NCBI GenBank assembly: GCA_016712405.1
Contig: JADJRD010000003.1
Span: 734,501 to 798,500 of the forward strand
Direction of reading: 5' to 3'
Source of the DNA: Cellvibrio sp.
Lineage (GTDB): Bacteria > Pseudomonadota > Gammaproteobacteria > Pseudomonadales > Cellvibrionaceae
DNA: 64,000 bases
Part shown: piece after piece, positions 56,517 through 64,000 of the stretch
Position numbering within the stretch: position 1 is the stretch's first letter
How the letters are laid out: each line of letters opens with the position of its first letter
Translations under genes and position numbers: made by a program
The notes under the pieces: generated by a model
Seen by the model: the letters and a program-made list of their open reading frames with translations, nothing else
Database searches by the model: none
Told to the model about the DNA's origin: nothing

Positions 56517-56723
56517 ATGAAATACATGGCAATTTTAATGGGAGCTCGTTTCGGTCATGTATTCAAAGGTGCAATAGAGTTTGAATTAACATCAGACTCT
56601 ACTTTGATCTGTGTTTTTTCTGCACCTATTGTGGCGGATTTGTTTGTTGGTCGGGATCTTGAGCAATCTAAAAGGATCGCCAAGTTAAATAGTTTTTCGT
56701 TTAACTATATTGAGGTTAAATGA
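56517..56723 (+). CDS. Small orphan protein downstream of cas6f
   Basis: 68 residues (MKYMAILMGARFGHVFKGAI start). AGGA lies 8 bp before the ATG. It is 15 bp after csy4 and its stop is one base before the macro-domain start, so it is placed as an operon member. Not recognised. A short hydrophobic core with acidic and serine residues is all that can be seen. It may be a remnant of a longer gene, a small antitoxin-like protein or a Cas accessory. Confidence 0.5.
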   Translation: MKYMAILMGARFGHVFKGAIEFELTSDSTLICVFSAPIVADLFVGRDLEQSKRIAKLNSFSFNYIEVK

Positions 56724-56724
56724 T

Positions 56725-57182
56725 ATGGAAATCGTTTATGGTGATATCACCAAAGCGAAAGTAGACGTTATTGTGAATGCGGCTAATAAAAGTTGTTTGG
56801 GTGGTGGCGGCGTTGATAATGCGATACAACGAGCGGCTGGTGATGAATTGTTGATGGAATGTATTCGGCTACCTGTTATCGATGGTGCTCGCTGCAATAC
56901 TGGACAAGCTGTGATAACGCGCGCAGGAAAATTAAAAGCGAAATTTTGCATTCATACTGTCAGTCGATTTATGATGAGTCGTTAAATCCTGAACAGGAGT
57001 TAATGGATTGTTATATCAACTCTATTCAGCTGGCTCTTAATCATCAATGTACCTCTATTGCGTTTCCTGCAATTTCAACAGGAATCTATCGTTACCCGAA
57101 AGGTGCAGCAAAAGAAATTGCAATTAAAGCCTGTGAAAAATTCACGAATCAGATTCAAATCTTTTTGTTTTACATCGATTAA
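56725..57182 (+). pseudogene. MacroD-type macro-domain protein, frameshifted
   Basis: Macro domains of this type remove or bind ADP-ribose. From ATG 56725 the frame reads MEIVYGDITKAKVDVIVNAA, then NKSCLGGGGVDNAIQRAAGD, with the ligand-binding Asn and Asp in place. After AKFCIHTV (about 56965) the frame fails. The other frame resumes at IYDESLNPEQELMD and continues with FPAISTGIYRYPKGAAKEIA, the second ligand loop. One missing base in the GGTCC-like site that normally encodes GP would explain it. About 150 residues if repaired. Begins one base after the small orphan's stop. Confidence 0.82.
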
Positions 57183-57199
57183 TCCCCGGTTGCCATCCA

Positions 57200-57219
57200 T
57201 ACTGTTCTTATATACAGTA
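57200..57219. promoter_or_regulatory. LexA-type SOS box before the KilA-N gene
   Basis: CTGTTCTTATATACAG within a perfect CTGT-N8-ACAG dyad flanked by TA on each side, 32 bp before the ATG. Matches the gammaproteobacterial LexA consensus. Nearly identical to the box at 60787. Confidence 0.75.
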
Positions 57220-57250
57220 TTGGCTTTCGCAATCGGCAATCGAGGGATTT

Positions 57251-58075
57251 ATGAATAGCAAATTACAAGTTCTTGATCAGGAAATAGGGGCTTATTCGTT
57301 AAATGGTATTGAGTACATTTGTATTACGGATATTGCGCGTTACAAGAGTCCAGACCGGACAGGTGCAGTGATTGGAAACTGGATGCGCAATCGAAACACT
57401 ATCGAGTTTTTAGGTATTTGGGGGCAGCTCAATAATACCGCTTTTAAAGTCATCGAATTCGATGAGTTTAGAAAGCAGGCTGGGTTGAATAGCTTTACCC
57501 TTACACCCACACAATGGATTGAATCCACCCATGCAATTGGCCTTATTTCCAAGGCTGGGCGATATGGTGGCACTTATGCACAAAAGGATATTGCGTTTGA
57601 ATTTGCCAGTTGGATTTCGGTTGAGTTTAAGTTGTATCTGATTAAAGAATTCCAGCGGCTAAAAGAGCAAGAGTTTGCCCAGTTGGGATGGGACATTCGT
57701 CGGAATTTGGCTAAAGTCAATTATCAAATTCATACTGATGCCATTAAAGAAAATCTCATTCCTGACACATTAACCAAACAACAAATTCATTCAGTTTATG
57801 CTTCAGAAGCAGATTTGTTGAATATGGCTTTATTTGGTATCACCGCCAAACAATGGCGCGATCAAAACTCTGAACTGAAAGGCAATATGCGAGACCATGC
57901 CAATATTCATCAATTGGTATGCCTCGCGAATTTGGAGTCAATGAATGCGCACTATATTGCCGAAGGACTTTCTCAATCAGATCGTTTGAAGCAACTCAAC
58001 ACTTTGGCCATTTCGCAAATGAAAGTATTGTTAAAAAGTGTTCCTGTTGGATTAATGGGTATCAATAAAAGCTAA
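57251..58075 (+). CDS. KilA-N domain protein under a LexA-like box
   Basis: 274 residues. The N-terminal KilA-N domain (about 12-115) has YICITDIARYKSPDRTGAVI, then NWMRNRNTIEFLGIWGQLNN and KAGRYGGTYAQKDIAFEFAS. The C-terminal half is a separate helical domain (IHSVYASEADLLNMALFGIT). KilA-N is a DNA-binding domain found in phage and mobile-element proteins. The exact role is unknown. The gene has its own SOS-type promoter, lies between cas genes and array in the same direction, and ends at a strong hairpin terminator. SOS control is inferred from the box. Confidence 0.8.
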   Translation: MNSKLQVLDQEIGAYSLNGIEYICITDIARYKSPDRTGAVIGNWMRNRNTIEFLGIWGQLNNTAFKVIEFDEFRKQAGLNSFTLTPTQWIESTHAIGLISKAGRYGGTYAQKDIAFEFASWISVEFKLYLIKEFQRLKEQEFAQLGWDIRRNLAKVNYQIHTDAIKENLIPDTLTKQQIHSVYASEADLLNMALFGITAKQWRDQNSELKGNMRDHANIHQLVCLANLESMNAHYIAEGLSQSDRLKQLNTLAISQMKVLLKSVPVGLMGINKS

Positions 58076-58109
58076 AGATCATTTTCCCGACATCAGGAAA
58101 ATGATCTTT
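58074..58109 (+). terminator. Terminator of the KilA-N gene
   Basis: AAAGATCATTTTCC (58074-58087) and GGAAAATGATCTTT (58096-58109), a 14-bp perfect stem with T-rich 3' end, overlapping the stop codon. It isolates the CRISPR leader from upstream transcription. Confidence 0.85.
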
Positions 58110-58252
58110 TGAGATATCTTCAACCAATAAAAATTGCTCTTTAAAAATCCCTATATAAATCAACCGATTATATTTCACGTAAAAATCATTGGTAAAAAAG
58201 GCGAATCAACAATAACTCTTTGTTGCATAAATCTTTTCACCGATAGACTACT
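58110..58252 (+). promoter_or_regulatory. CRISPR leader
   Basis: AT-rich 143-bp stretch between the terminator and the first repeat, with no reading frame. The repeat orientation, and the degenerate repeat at the far end, put the leader here. Promoter boxes were not firmly identified. Confidence 0.7.
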
Positions 58253-60683
58253 GTTCACTGCCGCGAAGGCAGCTTAGAAAAATTAACAACAAAAGGCCAT
58301 CAGGCAATGCTAGTTCACTGCCGCGAAGGCAGCTTAGAAACTTAGTCGGTGCATAATATTGCATAGAGTAGGGTTCACTGCCGCGAAGGCAGCTTAGAAA
58401 TGTGAGTTTGTCGGCGTTGGCAGTTTTAGCTAGTTCACTGCCGCGAAGGCAGCTTAGAAAGGAATATAAACAAAACACGATCAAAAGCCTGAGTTCACTG
58501 CCGCGAAGGCAGCTTAGAAACGTAAGAACCAAGATGATAACAGTAACTAACCGTTCACTGCCGCGAAGGCAGCTTAGAAATCTGTCTGTCATAACAGGTG
58601 ATTGCTCACTAAGTTCACTGCCGCGAAGGCAGCTTAGAAATGAGTTCGTCAAAGGTAATACTGATTCTGTCGGTTCACTGCCGCGAAGGCAGCTTAGAAA
58701 CTTTCTTGCTTGGACGCATAATATAATGCACTGTTCACTGCCGCGAAGGCAGCTTAGAAACTTGAATTGCTAACTTCAGGCTTTGATAGTGTGTTCACTG
58801 CCGCGAAGGCAGCTTAGAAATATCTACAATCTTTGCAATTCTTAACACTTCTGTTCACTGCCGCGAAGGCAGCTTAGAAAGTTAACTTTCAACACTTCTC
58901 TAGTAATAAGTTGTTCACTGCCGCGAAGGCAGCTTAGAAATGCGTCATTGCGTAGAGTTTTCATGCTCTCGGGTTCACTGCCGCGAAGGCAGCTTAGAAA
59001 TTTTGGGAAAAAGGCATTGATATTATTAAAATGTTCACTGCCGCGAAGGCAGCTTAGAAAGTTATCCGCAGGGTAGTCAGTACGTTACTGACGTTCACTG
59101 CCGCGAAGGCAGCTTAGAAATCAAACGGCATTGATCATGTTTACGATGATCAGTTCACTGCCGCGAAGGCAGCTTAGAAATGTTGCCGAAAAATTACCTG
59201 TGACGGCATTATGTTCACTGCCGCGAAGGCAGCTTAGAAAAGTCAATTGGATTAACCCGCGCCCACGAAAACGTTCACTGCCGCGAAGGCAGCTTAGAAA
59301 AGTTATATTGGCGTTACATGTACTGTTCAAACGTTCACTGCCGCGAAGGCAGCTTAGAAACAACTTAAACCGCATCCAGTTCATATTCTTGTGTTCACTG
59401 CCGCGAAGGCAGCTTAGAAATATCACGTCAATTCCATTGCATGTGCATCGGAGTTCACTGCCGCGAAGGCAGCTTAGAAAATTACCAAAGCCACCGCATC
59501 ATATGACATGCCGTTCACTGCCGCGAAGGCAGCTTAGAAACGTTTACAGTGACAATCATCCAAAATTTGTCTGTTCACTGCCGCGAAGGCAGCTTAGAAA
59601 ATCAAAGGGTAGCTATAATGATCGGGCGCGGTGTTCACTGCCGCGAAGGCAGCTTAGAAAAGAGATAAACAAAGCCTTGAATTGGCTGGATGGTTCACTG
59701 CCGCGAAGGCAGCTTAGAAAGCCTCGTTTATTTGAGATTGCATTGATTCGATGTTCACTGCCGCGAAGGCAGCTTAGAAATTGTTATGCAAACAACTACG
59801 ATAGGAAACTGAGTTCACTGCCGCGAAGGCAGCTTAGAAAACTTGCACGGCGACACCGAAAGCATGAAAACTGTTCACTGCCGCGAAGGCAGCTTAGAAA
59901 GGCGCAAGTGGCACAAAGAGCCGCTGGATATTGTTCACTGCCGCGAAGGCAGCTTAGAAAATTTGCTACACTAAATGACCCAGAGCTGGATTGTTCACTG
60001 CCGCGAAGGCAGCTTAGAAACGAAACGTGATCGATAAACGGCGCTATATATTGTTCACTGCCGCGAAGGCAGCTTAGAAATCCCTGACCCTTATTGAAAA
60101 CTCGCAATCGTCACACATTCACTGCCGCGAAGGCAGCTTAGAAAACAAAGTCCAATCCTCACCTTCCTGATGGCTAGTTCACTGCCGCGAAGGCAGCTTA
60201 GAAACGATAAACGAATGATAGCCATCAATCCAATCCTGTTCACTGCCGCGAAGGCAGCTTAGAAAAACAAAGATCGCACCGATACTTTTTGATGATGGTT
60301 CACTGCCGCGAAGGCAGCTTAGAAAATTGTCAGACCATCGGATGCGCCCGATTGTCCGTTCACTGCCGCGAAGGCAGCTTAGAAATTTGGAATACTATCG
60401 CAAAGGTGGATCAAGTTGTTCACTGCCGCGAAGGCAGCTTAGAAAGACCAAAAAAGCAAAGACAGCCTAGACCAACAGTTCACTGCCGCGAAGGCAGCTT
60501 AGAAAAAATAGATCATATTAATCTTGTTAAGGATGATGTTCACTGCCGCGAAGGCAGCTTAGAAAATGTAGCCTATTAGCTCGTCATCGGTAAACTTGTT
60601 CACTGCCGCGAAGGCAGCTTAGAAATGCATAACAAACAAGAAAGATTTCTTCGAGACGTTCACTGCCACAAAGGTAGAAACAG
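58253..60683 (+). CRISPR. Type I-F CRISPR array: 40 full repeats, 1 degenerate repeat, 40 spacers
   Basis: 28-bp repeat made of GTTCACTGCCGCGAAGGCAG followed by CTTAGAAA. The stem is CTGCC-GCGAA-GGCAG. First repeat at 58253; 31 copies at exact 60-bp steps to 60053, then 60117, 60177, 60238, 60298 and every 60 bp to 60598. The copy at 60117 begins with A rather than G. Spacers are 32 nt except 36 nt at 60081-60116 and 33 nt at 60205-60237. The last repeat (60658) is degenerate (CTGCCACAAAGGTAG...), marking the old, distal end. No duplicated spacer was noticed. Cas6f of the adjacent operon fits this repeat. Confidence 0.98.
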
Positions 60684-60786
60684 TTTCAAAAAAACCTGCG
60701 GTTAATGGATTTCAGTTCAAAAATGCGGGGGGGGCACTGATTAGCAGGTTCAAAACCTATTCCCTCTATTTCTCCGTTGCCTTCAA

Positions 60787-60806
60787 TACTGTTTTTATAT
60801 ACAGTA
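60787..60806. promoter_or_regulatory. LexA-type SOS box before the dinD-like gene
   Basis: CTGTTTTTATATACAG, a CTGT-N8-ACAG dyad, 38 bp before the ATG. The flanks (GTTGCC..TC.A) match those of the box at 57200, so the two promoters look homologous. E. coli dinD is LexA-regulated. Confidence 0.78.
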
Positions 60807-60844
60807 TCCATCTCAATAAAAGCCAGCGTAAATGGAGATTGAAA

Positions 60845-61490
60845 ATGGAACCGCAATTAATACAAACGCTCACTGCCACCTTTGAAGGTCATGCCCAGCA
60901 GACTGAGAACGGGATTGAGTATTGGCTTGCCCGTGATCTGCAGCATCTGTTGGGTTATGACAAATGGAGTAACTTTCAAGGTGTGATATCCAAGGCCAAA
61001 ACAGCTTGTGAGTTATCTGGACATGCAATTACCGATCATTTTGCTGACGTCGGGAAAATGATCGAGCTTGGTAAAGGTGGGCAGCGTGAGATTGATGATG
61101 TAATGCTTACGCGTTATGCCTGTTATCTCGTCGCTCAAAATGGCGATTCAAAAAAACAACCGATTGCTTTCGCGCAAACCTACTTTGCTATGCAGACCCG
61201 TAAGGCTGAATTAATCGAGCAACGTTTGTTGGAGTCCGAGCGAGTGCAGGCGCGCAAAAAATTGTCGGATAACTGTGGGCGAAAAAGATTTTTATATCGA
61301 CCTGCTGTTCTATCACCTTAAGTTGCGCTGTTATGTAGTCATCGAATTAAAAACGGGTGAGTTCACGCCTGAACATGCAGGCAAACTCAATTTTTATTTG
61401 ACTGTGGTGGATAAACAATTAAAAACCGAGCAGGACAACCACAGTATTGGCGAGAGACTTGGGGTAGTTGTTATGGATATAAAAAGCTAA
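60845..61490 (+). pseudogene. dinD-like N-terminus fused by deletion to a YhcG/DUF1016 nuclease tail
   Basis: From ATG 60845 (MEPQLIQTLTATFEGHAQQT) the protein matches DNA-damage-inducible protein D: GIEYWLARDLQHLLGYDKWS, SGHAITDHFADV, VMLTRYACYLVAQNGDSKKQ and TYFAMQTRKAELIEQRLLES. After residue about 137 (ARKKLSDN) DinD similarity stops. The DNA then encodes, in another frame, VGEKDFYIDLLFYHLKLRCY and KLNFYLTVVDKQLKTEQDN, the PD-(D/E)xK end of YhcG/DUF1016 nucleases, itself truncated at 61490. A deletion between a dinD gene and a yhcG gene would give this. Neither product is complete. LexA-like box upstream. Confidence 0.75.
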
Positions 61491-61557
61491 TGCAGACTGA
61501 AAATGAAATCGGAAGCCGCTATTTTTAAAACCATTTGAAAAAGGAAGGTGGACAGTC

Positions 61558-61574
61558 GGTGACAATTTGTCACC
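61558..61574. repeat. Inverted repeat at the 3' end of the GH84 gene
   Basis: GGTGACA-ATT-TGTCACC, a perfect 7-bp dyad between the convergent dinD-chimera and GH84 genes, with an outer ACCATTT/AAATGGT pairing. A weak bidirectional terminator or operator-like element. Confidence 0.45.
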
Positions 61575-61594
61575 AGTTGAAAATGGTCTTTAGC

Positions 61595-62662
61595 TTATTC
61601 CGTTAAACAATTCGGATCAAAAACATATCCACCTTGCAGCCAATCAATAACTTCAGCAGCTAGGGGATTTGGCAAATAGGTTTGATATCGATCGATATAA
61701 CGCTGTTTTTGATCGGCATTCAGATCTTTTAATCCAGGCGCTTGAAAAAAATTTGCGTCCTTGAGTAATTGTTGACCTAATTGTTCGCCTGCAATCTCGA
61801 TAAAAATTTGTTCGGTTTTTAATGGCGTTTTTTCTTGATGGTGATATGACAAGCTTAGCAGTGGAATTTGCGAAAGATGGGCTTGATTCATTGGGTTGGC
61901 GGCGTGGCCCTTGATATAAGTTTTCAGATCAGCATGTGATGAATGAAATGGTAATAGATGTAAGCGTTGCGATTTAATGGCGCCGTCATTCACTGGGTAG
62001 TTGTCCCATAAAAACACTTTGCGTTGGAATATTTCTTCAATGGATTGCAAATGTGACGATGAATAAGATTCAGAGCAAACTTTTTCACCTGTCCAAAAAA
62101 AATTGATGGATTCGTCCATGCCTTTGCCTAAATCCTGCCAATAATTATCCGGCATTTTCCCGAAGACTTTTTCCAGTACGGGATCGGTGGAGTAATAACT
62201 GGGGCAGAAGATAATTTTGTTTGCGTTACTAACATCTGCAGCTATATGAGTTAATTCGATCTGAATGCGAGCCAGATCAGGCAAATCTCCGCGCATGTCG
62301 TCAAATAAAATACAGAGGATCTCTGGCGATAAATCGTTCAGTTGCTGGAGTCTTTTTTTGTATTGCGAATAATCTTTGTCGTTAGTGTTGCGCCAGATGT
62401 CTAAAGGGCTTAAGCCAATGCCGAAGGCAATTCGATTTTCAAGATAAGTATTGCGCAAATTGAGTAATTGATTTTTTGTTTCTTGTGGCCAATCCTCTTG
62501 CCAGTTGCGACGCAAATTGTTGTCATTTTTTGGTGCGTAGATATAAAAGTCGAACTGATGTTGTGCAAGAAATTTTGCGTATGCGCAACGGGACTCAAAA
62601 CTCCAGCTGCGCCCGAAAAATCCTTCAATAATTCCAACAGGAATAGTGTGGTGATGACTCAT
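61595..62662 (-). CDS. GH84-family beta-N-acetylglucosaminidase (O-GlcNAcase-like)
   Basis: 355 residues from ATG 62662 (MSHHHTIPVGIIEGFFGRSW). A longer GTG start at 62698 is possible. The GIIEGFFGRSWSFESRCAY opening and the paired acid residues Asp121-Asp122 in ILCILFDDMRGD match the substrate-assisted GH84 mechanism. IYAPKNDNNLRRNWQEDW is the classical binding-loop region. No signal peptide, so it appears cytoplasmic, and no carbohydrate-binding module is attached. It could recycle GlcNAc or act on glycosylated proteins. Substrate unproven. Confidence 0.85.
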   Translation of the reverse strand: MSHHHTIPVGIIEGFFGRSWSFESRCAYAKFLAQHQFDFYIYAPKNDNNLRRNWQEDWPQETKNQLLNLRNTYLENRIAFGIGLSPLDIWRNTNDKDYSQYKKRLQQLNDLSPEILCILFDDMRGDLPDLARIQIELTHIAADVSNANKIIFCPSYYSTDPVLEKVFGKMPDNYWQDLGKGMDESINFFWTGEKVCSESYSSSHLQSIEEIFQRKVFLWDNYPVNDGAIKSQRLHLLPFHSSHADLKTYIKGHAANPMNQAHLSQIPLLSLSYHHQEKTPLKTEQIFIEIAGEQLGQQLLKDANFFQAPGLKDLNADQKQRYIDRYQTYLPNPLAAEVIDWLQGGYVFDPNCLTE

Positions 62663-62944
62663 GGATTTCTGATCTTCCGACAGGAGTTTCGTTGACACTA
62701 AAATAGCCTCTGCCTATCATAGCGGCCTTTTTTACACTAATGACTATTTGGGATGGCGCATGACCAAGAGCCTTCTCAGCTAAAGGCTCAACAAAATAGG
62801 ATGATTAGTGTCTGCTTTTGTATTGATTTAGGATGATGCCCCACAAAAGCCTCGGTGATCAACTCAAATCACTTTGATCTATCAAACAAAAAAATCAGCC
62901 TTTGATAAGGCTATATCAAAACTAAAACACCGGAGAGAGATTTA

Positions 62945-64000
62945 ATGCAGACATTTGTGCGTTTTGAGCAGCTACCGAGTTATAGCAAATTAACATCACA
63001 GGCAGAATTGCTGCGCCAGCAACAGATGAAAAAATTGTTTGCTGATGATAATTCCCGATTTACCTCCTTCTCTGTTAAAGCCCCCAATCTGTTTCTCGAT
63101 TTCTCCAAAAATCTTTTTAATGCCGATGTTCTGGGTGATTTGCTCGCGCTGGCTCGTGACGCTGATGTTGAAACCTGGCGCTCACGCATGTTTGCAGCTG
63201 AGCATATCAATGCCTCGGAAGATCGTGCGGTCATGCATGTCGCACTGCGTGATCGCTCGGCTAACCCCATTATGATTGATGGTAAAGATGCGCGGCCTGC
63301 AATTAATGCAGAGTTAGAGCGCATGCGCTTGCTTGAACAAAAATTGCGCAGCGGTGAATGGAAAGGCTACACAGGTAAAACGATTTCTGATGTGGTGAGT
63401 ATTGGCATAGGCGGTTCTAATCTTGGGCCTTTAATGGTCTGTGAAGCTTTAAAAGCCTATAGCGATAAACGATTTACCATGCATTTTGTATCCAATATTG
63501 ATGGTGTGCAAATTGCCGAAGTACTTGGCAAATTAAATCCTGAAACTACATTATTTGTGATTGCATCCAAAACCTTTACGACACAAGAAACCATGACTAA
63601 CGCTGCAACAGCGGAGCGTTGGTTTATGGAGGCAGCAAAAGATAAAGCCGCAATTGCTAAACACTTTGTGGCGGTATCCACCAATCGTAAATTGGTCACG
63701 GCTTTTGGTATCGCCGAAGAAAATATTTTTGATATGTGGGACTGGGTGGGAGGGCGCTTCTCGCTCTGGTCAGCCATTGGTTTGCCGATTGTGATTGACT
63801 TGGGTTTTGATCAGTTTGTGGAGCTGCTTGAAGGCGCTTATGAAATGGATCAGCACTTTCAGTCAGCGCCTCTGGCGCAAAACGCCCCCATGCTTATGGC
63901 ATTAATGGGGATATGGAACCGAAACTTTTTAGGCTATCCAGCACAGGCTTTGCTGCCGTATGACCAATGTTTGCATCGTTTTCCTGCTTATATGCAACAA
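62945..64000 (+). CDS. pgi: Glucose-6-phosphate isomerase, cut by the window edge
   Basis: First 352 codons of about 550. Interconverts glucose 6-phosphate and fructose 6-phosphate. Starts MQTFVRFEQLPSYSKL. Sugar-phosphate signature segments: VSIGIGGSNLGPLMVCEALK, VIASKTFTTQETMTNA and DWVGGRFSLWSAIGLPI. GAGAG lies before the ATG. The 3' part with the catalytic Glu and His is outside the window. The 62699-62944 gap has no gene. Confidence 0.96.
   Translation, partial: MQTFVRFEQLPSYSKLTSQAELLRQQQMKKLFADDNSRFTSFSVKAPNLFLDFSKNLFNADVLGDLLALARDADVETWRSRMFAAEHINASEDRAVMHVALRDRSANPIMIDGKDARPAINAELERMRLLEQKLRSGEWKGYTGKTISDVVSIGIGGSNLGPLMVCEALKAYSDKRFTMHFVSNIDGVQIAEVLGKLNPETTLFVIASKTFTTQETMTNAATAERWFMEAAKDKAAIAKHFVAVSTNRKLVTAFGIAEENIFDMWDWVGGRFSLWSAIGLPIVIDLGFDQFVELLEGAYEMDQHFQSAPLAQNAPMLMALMGIWNRNFLGYPAQALLPYDQCLHRFPAYMQQ

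Noticed and set aside
56502..58252. A CRISPR-repeat-like guide RNA (CreA type) regulating a toxin near the cas genes
   Set aside because: No degenerate repeat stem was found between cas6f and the first repeat.
58248..60579. Long frames inside the array with repeats of LSCLRGSE, LPRRQLR or VHCREGSLE type
   Set aside because: They are translations of the CRISPR repeat in different frames and strands, with a constant 20-residue period equal to the 60-bp repeat unit.

Overview
The window looks like a chromosomal segment of a Cellvibrio-like gammaproteobacterium (Cellvibrionaceae or a close relative). This is inferred from Pseudomonas-type gene orders (rpsP-rimM-trmD-rplS; accD-folC-dedD-cvpA-purF-metZ; aroQ-accB-accC-prmA-DUF3426 gene-dusB-fis-purH-purD), a FabY-type ketoacyl synthase, a lipoprotein with a poly-serine linker, a GH84 enzyme and a pentose-acid oxidation operon. 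No search was run, so the genus is an inference.

Layout. 1-900: a frameshifted insertion-sequence transposase running off the left edge. 1.1-4.8 kb: a heat-shock Hsp20 gene with a sigma32-like promoter and a ROSE-type thermometer, an AraC/GlxA-type regulator and fabY. 4.8-13.1 kb: ribosome/tRNA-modification operon, then accD-folC-dedD-cvpA-purF-metZ, tRNA-Val(GAC) and prfB with its recoding site. 14.9-18.5 kb: remains of a defence locus, namely a decayed MmeI-like type IIG restriction-modification gene, a DUF3800 gene and a possible structured RNA just behind it. 18.6-25.1 kb: serine-hydrolase lipoprotein, FecA-like TonB receptor, lysS, sterol-desaturase-family enzyme. 25.1-38 kb (minus strand): purD, SDH-type protease, purH, fis, dusB, a c-type cytochrome remnant, the DUF3426 gene, prmA, accC, accB, aroQ and a damaged dsbD. 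39-43.3 kb (minus): a Weimberg-type operon (aldehyde dehydrogenase, pentonate dehydratase, FAH-family dehydratase). 43.5-46.7 kb: a phosphate-binding-protein/OmpA fusion and ppnN.

46.8-61.5 kb is the accessory core. A BrxR/CapW-like WYL regulator, with a palindrome over its own start codon, precedes a complete type I-F CRISPR-Cas operon (cas1, cas2-3, cas8f, cas5f, cas7f, cas6f). Behind cas6f are a 68-residue orphan and a frameshifted macro-domain gene, then a KilA-N gene with a LexA-like box, then an array of 40 intact repeats plus one degenerate repeat (40 spacers), then a second near-identical LexA-like box driving a dinD-like gene fused by deletion to the tail of a YhcG/DUF1016 nuclease gene. 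The array is therefore bracketed by two SOS-type promoters. 61.6-64 kb: a GH84 beta-N-acetylglucosaminidase and the start of pgi.

Two window-wide signals matter for a reader. First, REPIN-like palindromic repeats of at least two families sit in many gaps between genes. Second, single-base frameshifts (rimM, dsbD, DUF3426 gene, pentonate dehydratase, macro gene, dinD chimera, transposase, type IIG gene) and two in-gene deletions (dsbD, aldehyde dehydrogenase) recur. Some sit in homopolymers inside housekeeping genes, so part of this damage may be sequencing or assembly error rather than biology.
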